NCBI GenBank assembly: GCA_946612625.1
Contig: CAMOEW010000003.1
Location: 25,652-89,651 of the forward strand
DNA from: an uncultured Prevotella sp.
GTDB lineage: Bacteria; Bacteroidota; Bacteroidia; Bacteroidales; Bacteroidaceae
DNA: 64,000 bases
Direction of reading: 5' to 3'
The notes under the pieces are model-generated. The model was not told the DNA's origin and made no database searches. It saw nothing but the letters and a program-made list of their open reading frames with translations. The translations under genes and the position numbers were made by a program. Below are positions 8,580 through 17,013 of the stretch, in pieces. Each line of letters begins with the position of its first letter. The first letter of the stretch is position 1.

Positions 8580-9401
8580 TTATATTTTCTTATTAAATGC
8601 TGCAAAATTAGGATATTTCTTCGACAACTCCATCACTTTTAACATTGTTTTATCCATAAAGGCACGATATTCGCCACTTTCGGGGTTGAAAGGCTTGTGG
8701 GCAAGTGCCTCTTTAAGAGGTTTCCATTCTTTAAGAAACTCCCTCGCACGTTCGCTGAAGCAACATTCCACCAACCGTTCCCACAGATATTCCACCGCCT
8801 GTTCAGACGGATGAATCATGTCTGGCTTATAAAAACGATAGTCGCGAAGCTCGTCATCAATAATCTCGTAGGCGGGAAAGTAAGGCAATTGCAACCTCGA
8901 TACGGCCAGAAGGAGTGTTGCCTTGGAAATCCGACTTTCATGAAATCCGTATTTTCTGTAACGGACGGGACTTACAGTAAGAACGACACATATCCCAGGG
9001 TTTCGCTCTCTCAGTAGTTCAGAGGCTTTCGTCAAAGTATCACAACATTCATCCACAGTAAGTTTTTCCTCATGAAAGAGGGCTTGCGGGCGTTTTCGAC
9101 AGTTGTCAACTATCTCGCCCGTGGCTATCTCGCGATACACGTGGTTGGTGCCAAGCGTGAAAAATGCCACTTTAGGAGAAAATCCTACATATTTTTCATC
9201 TGTGAGCATGTGCTCCACAGTATGTAATATGCTCACAGGGTTATACATCACTCCGTATGGATTGGTCACAACGCGGAACTTCTCTTCCCTAAACCTCGCA
9301 CCTATATTATCGGCAAAACAACTGCCTATAAACAGCAATTCATCGCATGGTTCCAACTCAAACGGCAGTTTTTCTATATCTACAACGGTTCTGAATTCCA
9401 T
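8580..9401 (-). CDS. GSCFA domain protein
   Basis: A 273-residue protein named for its signature, seen here as GSCFADNIG at residues 26-34, which sits where an SGNH-type hydrolase would have its block I nucleophile. NPYGVMYNPVSI at about 47-58 and DMIHPSEQAVEY near 195 (an Asp-x-x-His pair) also fit an SGNH-like hydrolase fold. There is no signal peptide. It starts 1 bp after the fkp stop codon and precedes murF-alr. The substrate is unknown; a role in glycan or cell-wall ester chemistry would be a guess from context. Confidence 0.85.
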   Translation of the reverse strand: MEFRTVVDIEKLPFELEPCDELLFIGSCFADNIGARFREEKFRVVTNPYGVMYNPVSILHTVEHMLTDEKYVGFSPKVAFFTLGTNHVYREIATGEIVDNCRKRPQALFHEEKLTVDECCDTLTKASELLRERNPGICVVLTVSPVRYRKYGFHESRISKATLLLAVSRLQLPYFPAYEIIDDELRDYRFYKPDMIHPSEQAVEYLWERLVECCFSERAREFLKEWKPLKEALAHKPFNPESGEYRAFMDKTMLKVMELSKKYPNFAAFNKKI

Positions 9402-9402
9402 A

Positions 9403-12078
9403 TCAGCTGCGACTTATCTGAAGCCCCTGCTTACTTAAGCTCATTTCAACGAAACGAGCATTGGCATTACAGCGGTTCTCATTTATTATCTTTTGTATGC
9501 GTGCAGCTGCCTCCGGGTCTTTTGCCACCATATACAAATATCCGCCACCGCCGGCTCCGGGCAACTTATAACCAAGACAGAGATCGTCAACGAGGTTGGT
9601 TATACGCTGTACGTCAGCCGGATTGGTACCGCTGTCGAGTGCCTGATTCTGAAGCCAGTTCCTACGCAGGGCGAGTCCCATCTGCCGGAAATTATTGCGC
9701 TGGATAGCCTCATACATGTCGAGCGCATGACTCTTCATATCGCGCAGCAGTGTCAATTGTGAGTTCTCGTTAAGGAACATGTGACACACTATCTCGGCAA
9801 GTATTTTCTTTGCCGTCCGAGTGATACCCGTATAATAGAGAAGATGGCACTGCCGGTATTCGGGCTGTGTAAACACGTCGTCGGGAATCCACCTCACTGT
9901 GGGCGTCTGCTCAAATCCCTTCGTTGTCTGCAAGAGTTTCACTCCGCCGAGAACGCCGCCATACTGATCCTGCCATCCGCCGCCGGTAGTGAGCATCTGT
10001 TCGAGCACCAGCGTGCGCTTACATATCTCGTGTTTATCCCACGACAATGAGCAGAAGTCGCTGACAGCCCCGAGCAAAGTGGCGGCAAGAATACTGCTCG
10101 TACCAAGACCGCTGCCGGCCGGTATTGCCGAAAGCAACGTCAGTTCGATGCCACAGCCGAAAGCCTCAAGTTGTGTACGCAACGAGTCGAAATGCTCATC
10201 GGAAAACCTTGGCAGGAAACCGGCAAGCGACAGTGCCGCTTTGGGGATGGAGAACGGGCTGCCCACTTTTTTATAGTCGGCAAGCTGCTCGTATGTCTCT
10301 ACCACTTCACATGCACCAAGATCGATGCTACGCAACAGCACATGGTATTCCTTGCAGGGCTTTACGAACGCCTGTATGGGCTGCTGACCATTCAGTTCGA
10401 TTGCAATGTTCACCACGTTACCGCCTTCCATCAGACAGAACGGAGGAGTGTCAGTCCAACCTCCGCTGATGTCGATACGCACTGGCGAGCGTCCCCACAC
10501 TATCTGGTCGTCGTAGATATCCTTGTGTGGATGCTGTTTTTCAGAAAGCGCCGTAACCGTAAGCCCATGCCTCAACAGACCGAAAGCTGTGTCGCTGTCA
10601 CCACGAAACATAGCATCCTGCATACGAGTGATGAGCGGAGCATCGGAATCTACAGGCTCAGGCATCGCCACACCAAGACGGTCGGAAAGCGTCCGGGTAT
10701 GGTTCAAGTCCAACTGATAGAACACGCTGTGCCTCCAGTTACGCGCCATCTGCTGCAGGTTCTTTTTGAGATATACATCCCTCTGCCCGGCAATACGCAT
10801 CAGGTTTGCCTGGTTGCTAATGTCCTCGGCGGACAAAAGACACGAATCGACGGGCGACATTTCGGAAGTAACAACGGGAAACTGCTTTCTCTGCTGCTCT
10901 TCTCCGGCGAACTTGTCATCTATATTATAACGTCGAACGCAATAGTTGCTGTCGCCGACAGGCACGAAATCGATACACTGCCCCGGCTCAAGGCGAATGC
11001 CAAGACCAACAGGCGGCACACCAGTGACTATATTGTCATGGGTGAAAGTCCATCCCTCGTCGATATAGCTATTCTCTATCCAGATATTCTGATTTTCATC
11101 AGTGAATCCAACATTCAAATCGGAATTCTGCACGAATATCGACGGATGGGGTTTGCGGTCACGGTGCATAATCTCACGCTGGTCGTTGACGAGGTTCTGT
11201 ATTGACATCATCGACGTAATCATCTCACGCGACGTTCCAAAATGATAAAACTCACCTCCAGGCAGCGGCATCACTGCAACATTAAGACTTCCGATTTCTT
11301 CGTCAGCAATGGTCGGGTCGGTACCGAGAGCACATCCGAACTCCGAATAGAGGTCATACTCTTTTAATTCGCAATTGGCATTTGGCATTTTACATTTGTC
11401 ACCAGCCATACTGCGCCTGGCCAATAATTCTACAGCACGGTCACTCAATAGCCACACGCCAATGTCAGTGAGATAATAATGATTGTCGAGCAGCGAGTTA
11501 AGGGTTTCCACTGTGGGTTTCTGAAGCATCTGTTTCAATACGCCGGGAGTCTTCCGGTCGCTTACGAACACGCCATGGTCTTTGGCAATCGATGAGTCAA
11601 GCCAAAGGCCGTAGCATACAACGTCGGCATCTGGAACAGGCTGCAAAGGCTGCGTCGCACGTATCAGGACATCACCACTTGCTATCATCGTATGGATATT
11701 GGCTGGTGCCATCGACATGATTTTCTCGTATAGCGGCAACTGCTGCGACAGCAGCGTCTGCGTGAGCTGCTGGCCGCGTTCCCAACGGAATACCGGCAGA
11801 GGCATCAACATCTTTCCTGAAGGGGCGTATGCTGGAAGCCGCCTACTCTGACCGCCGCCATGTAGAATGATGCGACGTTCCTGCGAAAGCCATTCGCCGA
11901 ATGGAACCTCACTATTTTCGCAACGCCGGCATTCCTGTAAGACCCATGTCGTACCGCCGCCGCTGCCCAGTTTATGACCGACGGGATCGCACGTACAGAA
12001 ATACTCATCACGGCCAAGCCCAGTAACTCTATGGAAACATTCCACCAAATTTGGCGGCAAAGAAAGCAACTTTTTCAT
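9403..12078 (-). CDS. fkp: L-fucokinase / GDP-fucose pyrophosphorylase
   Basis: This 891-residue protein converts L-fucose to fucose-1-phosphate and then to GDP-L-fucose, the donor for fucosylated surface glycans. The N-terminal half is the guanylyltransferase, with the nucleotide-binding GSGGGTTW at 38-45. The C-terminal part is a GHMP kinase with WGRSPVRIDISGGWTDTPP, the ATP loop IPAGSGLGTSS, and the closing motif KLPGAGGGGY. It is a little shorter than the 949 residues of B. fragilis Fkp. It is divergent from fucP, giving a simple uptake-and-activation pair, and heads the operon with the GSCFA protein and murF-alr. Confidence 0.93.
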   Translation of the reverse strand: MKKLLSLPPNLVECFHRVTGLGRDEYFCTCDPVGHKLGSGGGTTWVLQECRRCENSEVPFGEWLSQERRIILHGGGQSRRLPAYAPSGKMLMPLPVFRWERGQQLTQTLLSQQLPLYEKIMSMAPANIHTMIASGDVLIRATQPLQPVPDADVVCYGLWLDSSIAKDHGVFVSDRKTPGVLKQMLQKPTVETLNSLLDNHYYLTDIGVWLLSDRAVELLARRSMAGDKCKMPNANCELKEYDLYSEFGCALGTDPTIADEEIGSLNVAVMPLPGGEFYHFGTSREMITSMMSIQNLVNDQREIMHRDRKPHPSIFVQNSDLNVGFTDENQNIWIENSYIDEGWTFTHDNIVTGVPPVGLGIRLEPGQCIDFVPVGDSNYCVRRYNIDDKFAGEEQQRKQFPVVTSEMSPVDSCLLSAEDISNQANLMRIAGQRDVYLKKNLQQMARNWRHSVFYQLDLNHTRTLSDRLGVAMPEPVDSDAPLITRMQDAMFRGDSDTAFGLLRHGLTVTALSEKQHPHKDIYDDQIVWGRSPVRIDISGGWTDTPPFCLMEGGNVVNIAIELNGQQPIQAFVKPCKEYHVLLRSIDLGACEVVETYEQLADYKKVGSPFSIPKAALSLAGFLPRFSDEHFDSLRTQLEAFGCGIELTLLSAIPAGSGLGTSSILAATLLGAVSDFCSLSWDKHEICKRTLVLEQMLTTGGGWQDQYGGVLGGVKLLQTTKGFEQTPTVRWIPDDVFTQPEYRQCHLLYYTGITRTAKKILAEIVCHMFLNENSQLTLLRDMKSHALDMYEAIQRNNFRQMGLALRRNWLQNQALDSGTNPADVQRITNLVDDLCLGYKLPGAGGGGYLYMVAKDPEAAARIQKIINENRCNANARFVEMSLSKQGLQISRS

Positions 12079-12098
12079 CGTTTTAATCTATTTTGAAT

Positions 12099-12107
12099 GC
12101 AAAGTTA
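12099..12107 (-). promoter_or_regulatory. -7 promoter box of fkp operon
   Basis: Minus-strand TAACTTTGC, giving a leader of about 17 nt before the fkp ATG. It lies 43 bp from the divergent fucP box. Confidence 0.65.
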
Positions 12108-12150
12108 TATTTTTTTGGGCAAAAAAGGAAGAATTATAATTTATTTATTG

Positions 12151-12159
12151 TACTTTTGC
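12151..12159 (+). promoter_or_regulatory. -7 promoter box of fucP
   Basis: TACTTTTGC fits TAnnTTTG and lies about 28 bp before the ATG at 12187. It falls inside the longer reading frame that begins at 12097, which supports the shorter start. Confidence 0.65.
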
Positions 12160-12186
12160 ATCAATTATCTACTAATTAGACATAAA

Positions 12187-13524
12187 ATGGACAGAAATAA
12201 CAAAGACGGCGTATTAACTAAGAACGGGGTCAGCCTGCTCATTCCGTTCCTCATGATAACTTTATGCTTTGCGCTGTGGGGTTTTGCCAACGACGTTACC
12301 AGTCCTATGGTAAAAGCATTCTCAAAAATTTTCCGAATGAGTGTCACCGAGGGAGCATTAGTTCAGGTGGCGTTCTATCTAGGATATTTCTGCATGGCAT
12401 TCCCCGCTGCTATGTTCATACAGAAATATTCATTCAAGGCCGGTGTCTTAGTGGGGCTTTCGCTCTTTGCCATCGGCTCGCTGATGTTCTTTCCGGCAAA
12501 AATGCTCGGCTTTTATTATCCGTTTCTCCTTGCTTATTTCATTCTTACCTGCGGACTGTCGTTTCTTGAGACGAGCTGCAACCCATTCATATATTGTATG
12601 GGAAGCGAAGAGACAGCAACTCAACGACTGAATCTCGCCCAAGCTTTCAATCCTATCGGCAACCTTACAGGTATGTTTGTCGCCATGCAATTCATCCAAG
12701 CCAAGATGAGTCCGCTGTCAACGTCTGCACGTCATCATCTTCCACAAGAGCAATTCAATCTGATAAAAGACCACGACCTCGGCGTGCTCATACAACCTTA
12801 TCTTGTCATTGGAGTGCTCTCGATTCTTCTGCTGGTACTAATACGCCTATACAACATGCCCAAGGACGGCGATACAAAATCGAAGAAGACAATGGTAAAG
12901 GCACTTCGTGAACTCATTCACATACGCAACTACCGCGAAGGAGTGATAGCCCAGTTCTTCTATATCGGTGCTCAAGTAACATGTTGGACGTTTATTATCC
13001 AGTACGGCACGCGTGTATTCATGGCTGAAGGCATGGACGAGAGGGCAGCTGAGATTATGTCGCAGAAATACAACATCATAGCCATGGTGTTCTTCACCGT
13101 CAGCCGCTTCATCTGCACATGGTTCCTAAAGTATATCCAACCGGGACGCTTGTTAGCTATCCTTGCCATTATCGGCGGTGTCTTCGTCGCGGGAACAATA
13201 TTATTCACAGACCGCAACGGTCTCTATTGCCTTGTTGCAGTGAGCGCATGTATGTCGCTGATGTTCCCCACCATCTATGGTATTGCGTTGCGTGGTGTCG
13301 GCGACAATGTAAAGTTTGCCGGTGCCGGACTTATCATGTCAATCCTTGGAGGCTCGTTCTTCCCGCCAATTCAGGCAATCGTCATCGACATGAACTGGAA
13401 CTTCCTCGGACTTCCCGCCACAAACATTTCATTCATCATCCCGTTCATCTGTTTCGTTGTCATTGCTCTCTACGGCCATCGTGCATACATTCGTAACAAC
13501 ATTAACAGAAACTACTACAGGTAA
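12187..13524 (+). CDS. fucP: L-fucose:H+ symporter
   Basis: A 445-residue MFS permease of the FucP/FHS family. Characteristic features include LLIPFLMITLCFALWGFANDVTSPMV near the N-terminus and FLETSCNPFIYCMGSEETATQRLNLAQAFNPIG around residues 115-150, a stretch typical of fucose and glucose/galactose permeases. About 12 membrane segments are visible. It imports L-fucose (or a related sugar) with protons and is divergent from fkp, which would activate the sugar. The start at 12187 is set by the promoter box at 12151-12159. No obvious terminator separates it from the convergent nucleosidase gene. Confidence 0.9.
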   Translation: MDRNNKDGVLTKNGVSLLIPFLMITLCFALWGFANDVTSPMVKAFSKIFRMSVTEGALVQVAFYLGYFCMAFPAAMFIQKYSFKAGVLVGLSLFAIGSLMFFPAKMLGFYYPFLLAYFILTCGLSFLETSCNPFIYCMGSEETATQRLNLAQAFNPIGNLTGMFVAMQFIQAKMSPLSTSARHHLPQEQFNLIKDHDLGVLIQPYLVIGVLSILLLVLIRLYNMPKDGDTKSKKTMVKALRELIHIRNYREGVIAQFFYIGAQVTCWTFIIQYGTRVFMAEGMDERAAEIMSQKYNIIAMVFFTVSRFICTWFLKYIQPGRLLAILAIIGGVFVAGTILFTDRNGLYCLVAVSACMSLMFPTIYGIALRGVGDNVKFAGAGLIMSILGGSFFPPIQAIVIDMNWNFLGLPATNISFIIPFICFVVIALYGHRAYIRNNINRNYYR

Positions 13525-13555
13525 CTTAGGCTACAACACCGTCACCATCCTTGGA

Positions 13556-14248
13556 TTATTTCCCGTTAATACTCTCTAAGAATGCCTTCGTGACATGGAA
13601 TGACTTGTCGGCTATCTCGTCCCAAAAATTAAAGTACTGCGAGGCGTTTGTGTCTTTCAGCGGTATATCGCTGATGATGCGGAAACTGATGAATCGTACT
13701 TTGTGCAGATAGCACACATGGGCTATGGCACACGACTCCATATCCACTGCCATTGCTTCTGGGAAATGGCTCAGGATGTCACGCATTTTCTCGCGACTGT
13801 CAACGAACCAATCGCCGGTAACGATAAGACCCTTGTGAACCGGCACGCCGGCATCAACCGCAAGTGCTTCCGAAAGCAAAGTATCGTCTGAATCGTAGCG
13901 TGCTGGAAAGCCCACAATCTGGCCGTATTCCACTCCACTGCCGCAATACATATCGTGATATACGCACTGGGTGCTCGCTACGACCTCCTGAACATTCAAC
14001 TCTACGGATGCTCCACCAGCCACACCCGACGAGACGATGACATCTGGATGGTAATGGCAAATCATTTCTGCTGTTCCTGCCGCGGCATTTACCTTTCCGA
14101 TACCACTCGAAAGCATCACAATTTCGTTGTCACCCATCGTTCCGACAACGAATGTTCTGCCGTCGTTTACCTCCTCACCGCCGTGGCTCAGAAGAGCCTT
14201 AATGCGCATGAACTCCTTGTCCATCGCGATAATTACACCTATTTTCAT
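13556..14248 (-). CDS. mtnN: 5'-methylthioadenosine/SAH nucleosidase
   Basis: A 230-residue cytoplasmic enzyme that cleaves adenine from methylthioadenosine and S-adenosylhomocysteine. The start MKIGVIIAMDKEF aligns with E. coli Pfs so that E12 is kept; the AVDMESCAIAHVC segment supplies the second catalytic glutamate and ISDIPLKD the catalytic aspartate. Upstream in-frame ATG at 14275 lies within the promoter region and is not used. A related futalosine hydrolase role is less likely but cannot be excluded by eye. It stands alone, between convergent fucP and the divergent YfhO gene. Confidence 0.88.
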   Translation of the reverse strand: MKIGVIIAMDKEFMRIKALLSHGGEEVNDGRTFVVGTMGDNEIVMLSSGIGKVNAAAGTAEMICHYHPDVIVSSGVAGGASVELNVQEVVASTQCVYHDMYCGSGVEYGQIVGFPARYDSDDTLLSEALAVDAGVPVHKGLIVTGDWFVDSREKMRDILSHFPEAMAVDMESCAIAHVCYLHKVRFISFRIISDIPLKDTNASQYFNFWDEIADKSFHVTKAFLESINGK

Positions 14249-14271
14249 ATAACTTTGCTGATTTTTCCGTT

Positions 14272-14280
14272 GCAAAATTA
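14272..14280 (-). promoter_or_regulatory. -7 promoter box of mtnN
   Basis: Minus-strand TAATTTTGC; the predicted leader is about 20 nt before the ATG at 14248. Confidence 0.6.
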
Positions 14281-14362
14281 TAAAAAAAATCGGTTTTTTG
14301 AGTCAGATAGGGCATAAAAAAAACAAAAAGACAAGATAGGGTCAAGATATACTAATAAAACC

Positions 14363-14395
14363 TTTGGCTACGTGATGAAAATTTTGTAATTTTGC
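14363..14395 (+). promoter_or_regulatory. promoter of YfhO-type gene
   Basis: TTTG at 14363-14366 and TAATTTTGC at 14387-14395, with 20 bp between, match the -33/-7 consensus of the phylum. The leader before the ATG at 14470 is about 70 nt, longer than most here, and shows no strong structure. Confidence 0.75.
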
Positions 14396-14469
14396 AGGCG
14401 ATGCGCAGGGCAGAAGCAGTCTGCTTCAGGTAGTTTACCCTCACAAAACGAACATAAAGATTTTATAGC

Positions 14470-16959
14470 ATGGAAAAAATGAAGAAATGGATACCCGACG
14501 TGCTGGTGGTATTACTGTTTGTCATCATCTCGTTTGCCTACTTCTTCCCCGCAGATACCGAGGGAAGGATTCTCTACCGTCACGATGCCTCGGCAGGACG
14601 CGGTGCAGGACAGGAGGCCTCAGAATATCATGACCGTACTGGCAATGTGACACGATGGACGAACGCGCTGTTCAGCGGTATGCCCACCTATCAGACAGCC
14701 CCTTCATACTCAAGCAACAAACCACTGGCTGTAATAGAGAAGGCATACCATCTGTGGTTGCCTGACTACGTATGGTATCTGTTTGCATACCTGTTGGGCT
14801 TCTACATCCTGCTGCGTGCCTTCGACTTTAAGCAACACTTGGCAGCCTTGGGCTCCATCATATGGGCTTTCAGCAGTTATTTCCTGATTATCATCGCAGC
14901 AGGACATATCTGGAAAGTAATGGCGCTTGCCTACCTTCCACCACTTATCGGAGGTATAGTTCTTGCCTTCCGAGGAAAGTATCTGTGGGGTCTCGTGGTG
15001 ACAGCGATATTCTCTGCTCTCGAAGTGCTTGCCAACCATGTGCAGATGACATACTACTATCTGTTCGTAATCTTCTTCCTTGTGATAGCATTTGCATACG
15101 AGAGCATACGCGCTAAACGATACACCCATCTTGGTAAGGCAATAGCTGCCTGTGCAGCAGGCGGCATTATCGGCATCTGCATAAACCTCTCTAACCTGTA
15201 TCACACATGGGAATACTCGCAGGAGACAATGCGCGGCAAGAGTGAATTGGTGAAGACGAATGCCGCCAACCAGACCAGTAGCGGACTTGACCGCGACTAT
15301 ATAACGCAGTGGAGCTATGGCATTGATGAGACATGGACACTGCTCATTCCCAACGCCAAGGGCGGAGCCCACCAGATACAGTTGAGAAACAATCCAAAAG
15401 CAATGGAGAAATGTGCCCCTCAGCTGGCACAATACATCGGACAATGGTATCAGTACTGGGGTGAACAGCCATTCACTGCCGGTCCTGTATATGTCGGGGC
15501 ATTTGTTATGATGCTCTTCATCCTGTCACTGTTCATTGTAACAGGACCAGTGAAATGGGGACTGCTTGCTGCAACGATACTATCAATATTGTTGTCATGG
15601 GGAAGGAACTTCATGCCGTTCACCGATCTGTTCATCGACTATATGCCTATGTATGCGAAATTCCGCACTGTATCGTCGATTCTCGTGATTGCCGAATTCA
15701 CTATTCCTCTGTTGGCAATGCTCGCATTGAAGAAGATTTGTGACAATCCGGACATTTTAAACAAGAAATTGAAATTCGTAATTCTCAGTTTCGCCCTCAC
15801 AGCCGGCATCAGCACAATATTTGCACTCATGCCTTCAGCATTCTTCGAATTCATATCATCAGCTGACCGTATGCAGCTCTCACAGTATGTCCCCACCGAC
15901 ATGATGGGACAGTTCTTAGACAATATAACAAAGGTACGCGAAGCTGTATTCACAGCCGATTGTTGGCGAACGGTGATTATCATCAGCATCGGTACGCTCT
16001 GCCTGCTTCTCTTCAAAGCAAAGAAGCTACGCTCAGAATACATGATTGGAGCTGTCATTGTACTGTGCCTGATAGATATGTGGCAGGTTGACAAGCGCTA
16101 TCTTTACGACGAGATGTTCGTTGACGGCAGCATCAAGGAGCAACCCATCCGTAAGACTCCTGCGATAGAGCAGATACTACGCGACAAGAACCTTGACTTC
16201 CGCACGCTGAACCTTGCCGGCGACACGTTCAACGAAAACGAGACGAGCTTCTACCTGAAGAGCATCGGAGGCTATCATGCCGCCAAGCTGCGCCGCTATC
16301 AAGAGATTATCGACCGTCACATCTCGCCTGAGATACAAAAGGCAATTGCTGCGATTTCGCAGAACGCGGGCGACATGACTTTAGTGAACGGCGACTCCAT
16401 CTATCCTGTTCTGAACATGCTCAACACGAAGTATTTCATCATTCCGCTGCAAAGCGGCCAGTCAGTTCCCTTAGAGAATCCATACACCTACGGCAACGCA
16501 TGGTTGGTTGACAAGGTGAACTATGTTGACAATGCCAATGATGAAATTGATGCGTTGGCGACAACTCCGCTGCGCCATGAGGCAGTTGCCGACAAAAAAT
16601 TCAAGGAGATACTCGGAGAAAGCGTCACACAAGACACCCTCAGCATCGTCAGAATCACATCGTATGAGCCCAACCAGCTGAAATACGATGTACAGTCGGA
16701 CAAGGGTGGTGTAATAGTATTCTCCGAGATATACTATCCCGGCTGGACAGCCACTATCGACGGAGCAGAGGCAGAGCTTGGCCGCGTTGACTATGTTCTC
16801 CGTGCGCTCAAAGTCAACCCTGGGCATCATAAAGTTGTTCTCTCATTCTTCCCAAAGAGCATCGACCGTACCGAAACCATTGCATACGTTGCCTACGGTC
16901 TGCTACTGCTCGCAATCGCAGCAGCAGCATTCCATAGCTGGAAGAGAAAAGAACAATAG
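14470..16959 (+). CDS. YfhO family membrane protein
   Basis: An 829-residue protein with roughly 12 hydrophobic segments over the first two thirds, one more at the very C-terminus, and a large predicted extracytoplasmic region (about residues 545-800). The early loop containing YHDRTGNVTRWTNALFSGMPTYQ and the overall plan match the YfhO family, whose members are thought to have a GT-C-like glycosyltransferase fold acting on lipid-linked sugars. No partner glycan genes adjoin it: it stands alone between mtnN and the convergent typA, so its acceptor is unknown. The family assignment is firm; the activity is inference. Confidence 0.82.
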   Translation: MEKMKKWIPDVLVVLLFVIISFAYFFPADTEGRILYRHDASAGRGAGQEASEYHDRTGNVTRWTNALFSGMPTYQTAPSYSSNKPLAVIEKAYHLWLPDYVWYLFAYLLGFYILLRAFDFKQHLAALGSIIWAFSSYFLIIIAAGHIWKVMALAYLPPLIGGIVLAFRGKYLWGLVVTAIFSALEVLANHVQMTYYYLFVIFFLVIAFAYESIRAKRYTHLGKAIAACAAGGIIGICINLSNLYHTWEYSQETMRGKSELVKTNAANQTSSGLDRDYITQWSYGIDETWTLLIPNAKGGAHQIQLRNNPKAMEKCAPQLAQYIGQWYQYWGEQPFTAGPVYVGAFVMMLFILSLFIVTGPVKWGLLAATILSILLSWGRNFMPFTDLFIDYMPMYAKFRTVSSILVIAEFTIPLLAMLALKKICDNPDILNKKLKFVILSFALTAGISTIFALMPSAFFEFISSADRMQLSQYVPTDMMGQFLDNITKVREAVFTADCWRTVIIISIGTLCLLLFKAKKLRSEYMIGAVIVLCLIDMWQVDKRYLYDEMFVDGSIKEQPIRKTPAIEQILRDKNLDFRTLNLAGDTFNENETSFYLKSIGGYHAAKLRRYQEIIDRHISPEIQKAIAAISQNAGDMTLVNGDSIYPVLNMLNTKYFIIPLQSGQSVPLENPYTYGNAWLVDKVNYVDNANDEIDALATTPLRHEAVADKKFKEILGESVTQDTLSIVRITSYEPNQLKYDVQSDKGGVIVFSEIYYPGWTATIDGAEAELGRVDYVLRALKVNPGHHKVVLSFFPKSIDRTETIAYVAYGLLLLAIAAAAFHSWKRKEQ

Positions 16960-16973
16960 AACATATTAACCAC

Positions 16974-17013
16974 GGAATGAAGAAGCCGCCCATCTAGGCG
17001 GCTTCTTCATTCC
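16974..17013. terminator. 17-bp perfect hairpin overlapping the end of typA
   Basis: Arms 16974-16990 and 16997-17013 are perfectly complementary, with a 6-nt loop. The T-rich tail on the plus strand fits termination of the YfhO transcript. The right arm contains the typA stop codon (17007-17009) and its last codons, so one element serves both convergent genes. Confidence 0.85.

Noticed and set aside
10171..11205. 344-codon plus-strand frame opposite fkp
   Set aside because: Antisense to conserved guanylyltransferase and kinase coding sequence; no promoter or recognisable protein.
12097..12186. Longer N-terminus for FucP from 12097
   Set aside because: The -7 promoter box at 12151-12159 lies inside it, and the extra 30 residues do not look like the family.
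13525..13555. Terminator between fucP and mtnN
   Set aside because: The 31-bp gap has no inverted repeat of useful length.
14710..15444. 244-codon minus-strand frame opposite the YfhO gene
   Set aside because: Antisense shadow of a hydrophobic protein, with a Cys- and His-rich low-complexity translation.
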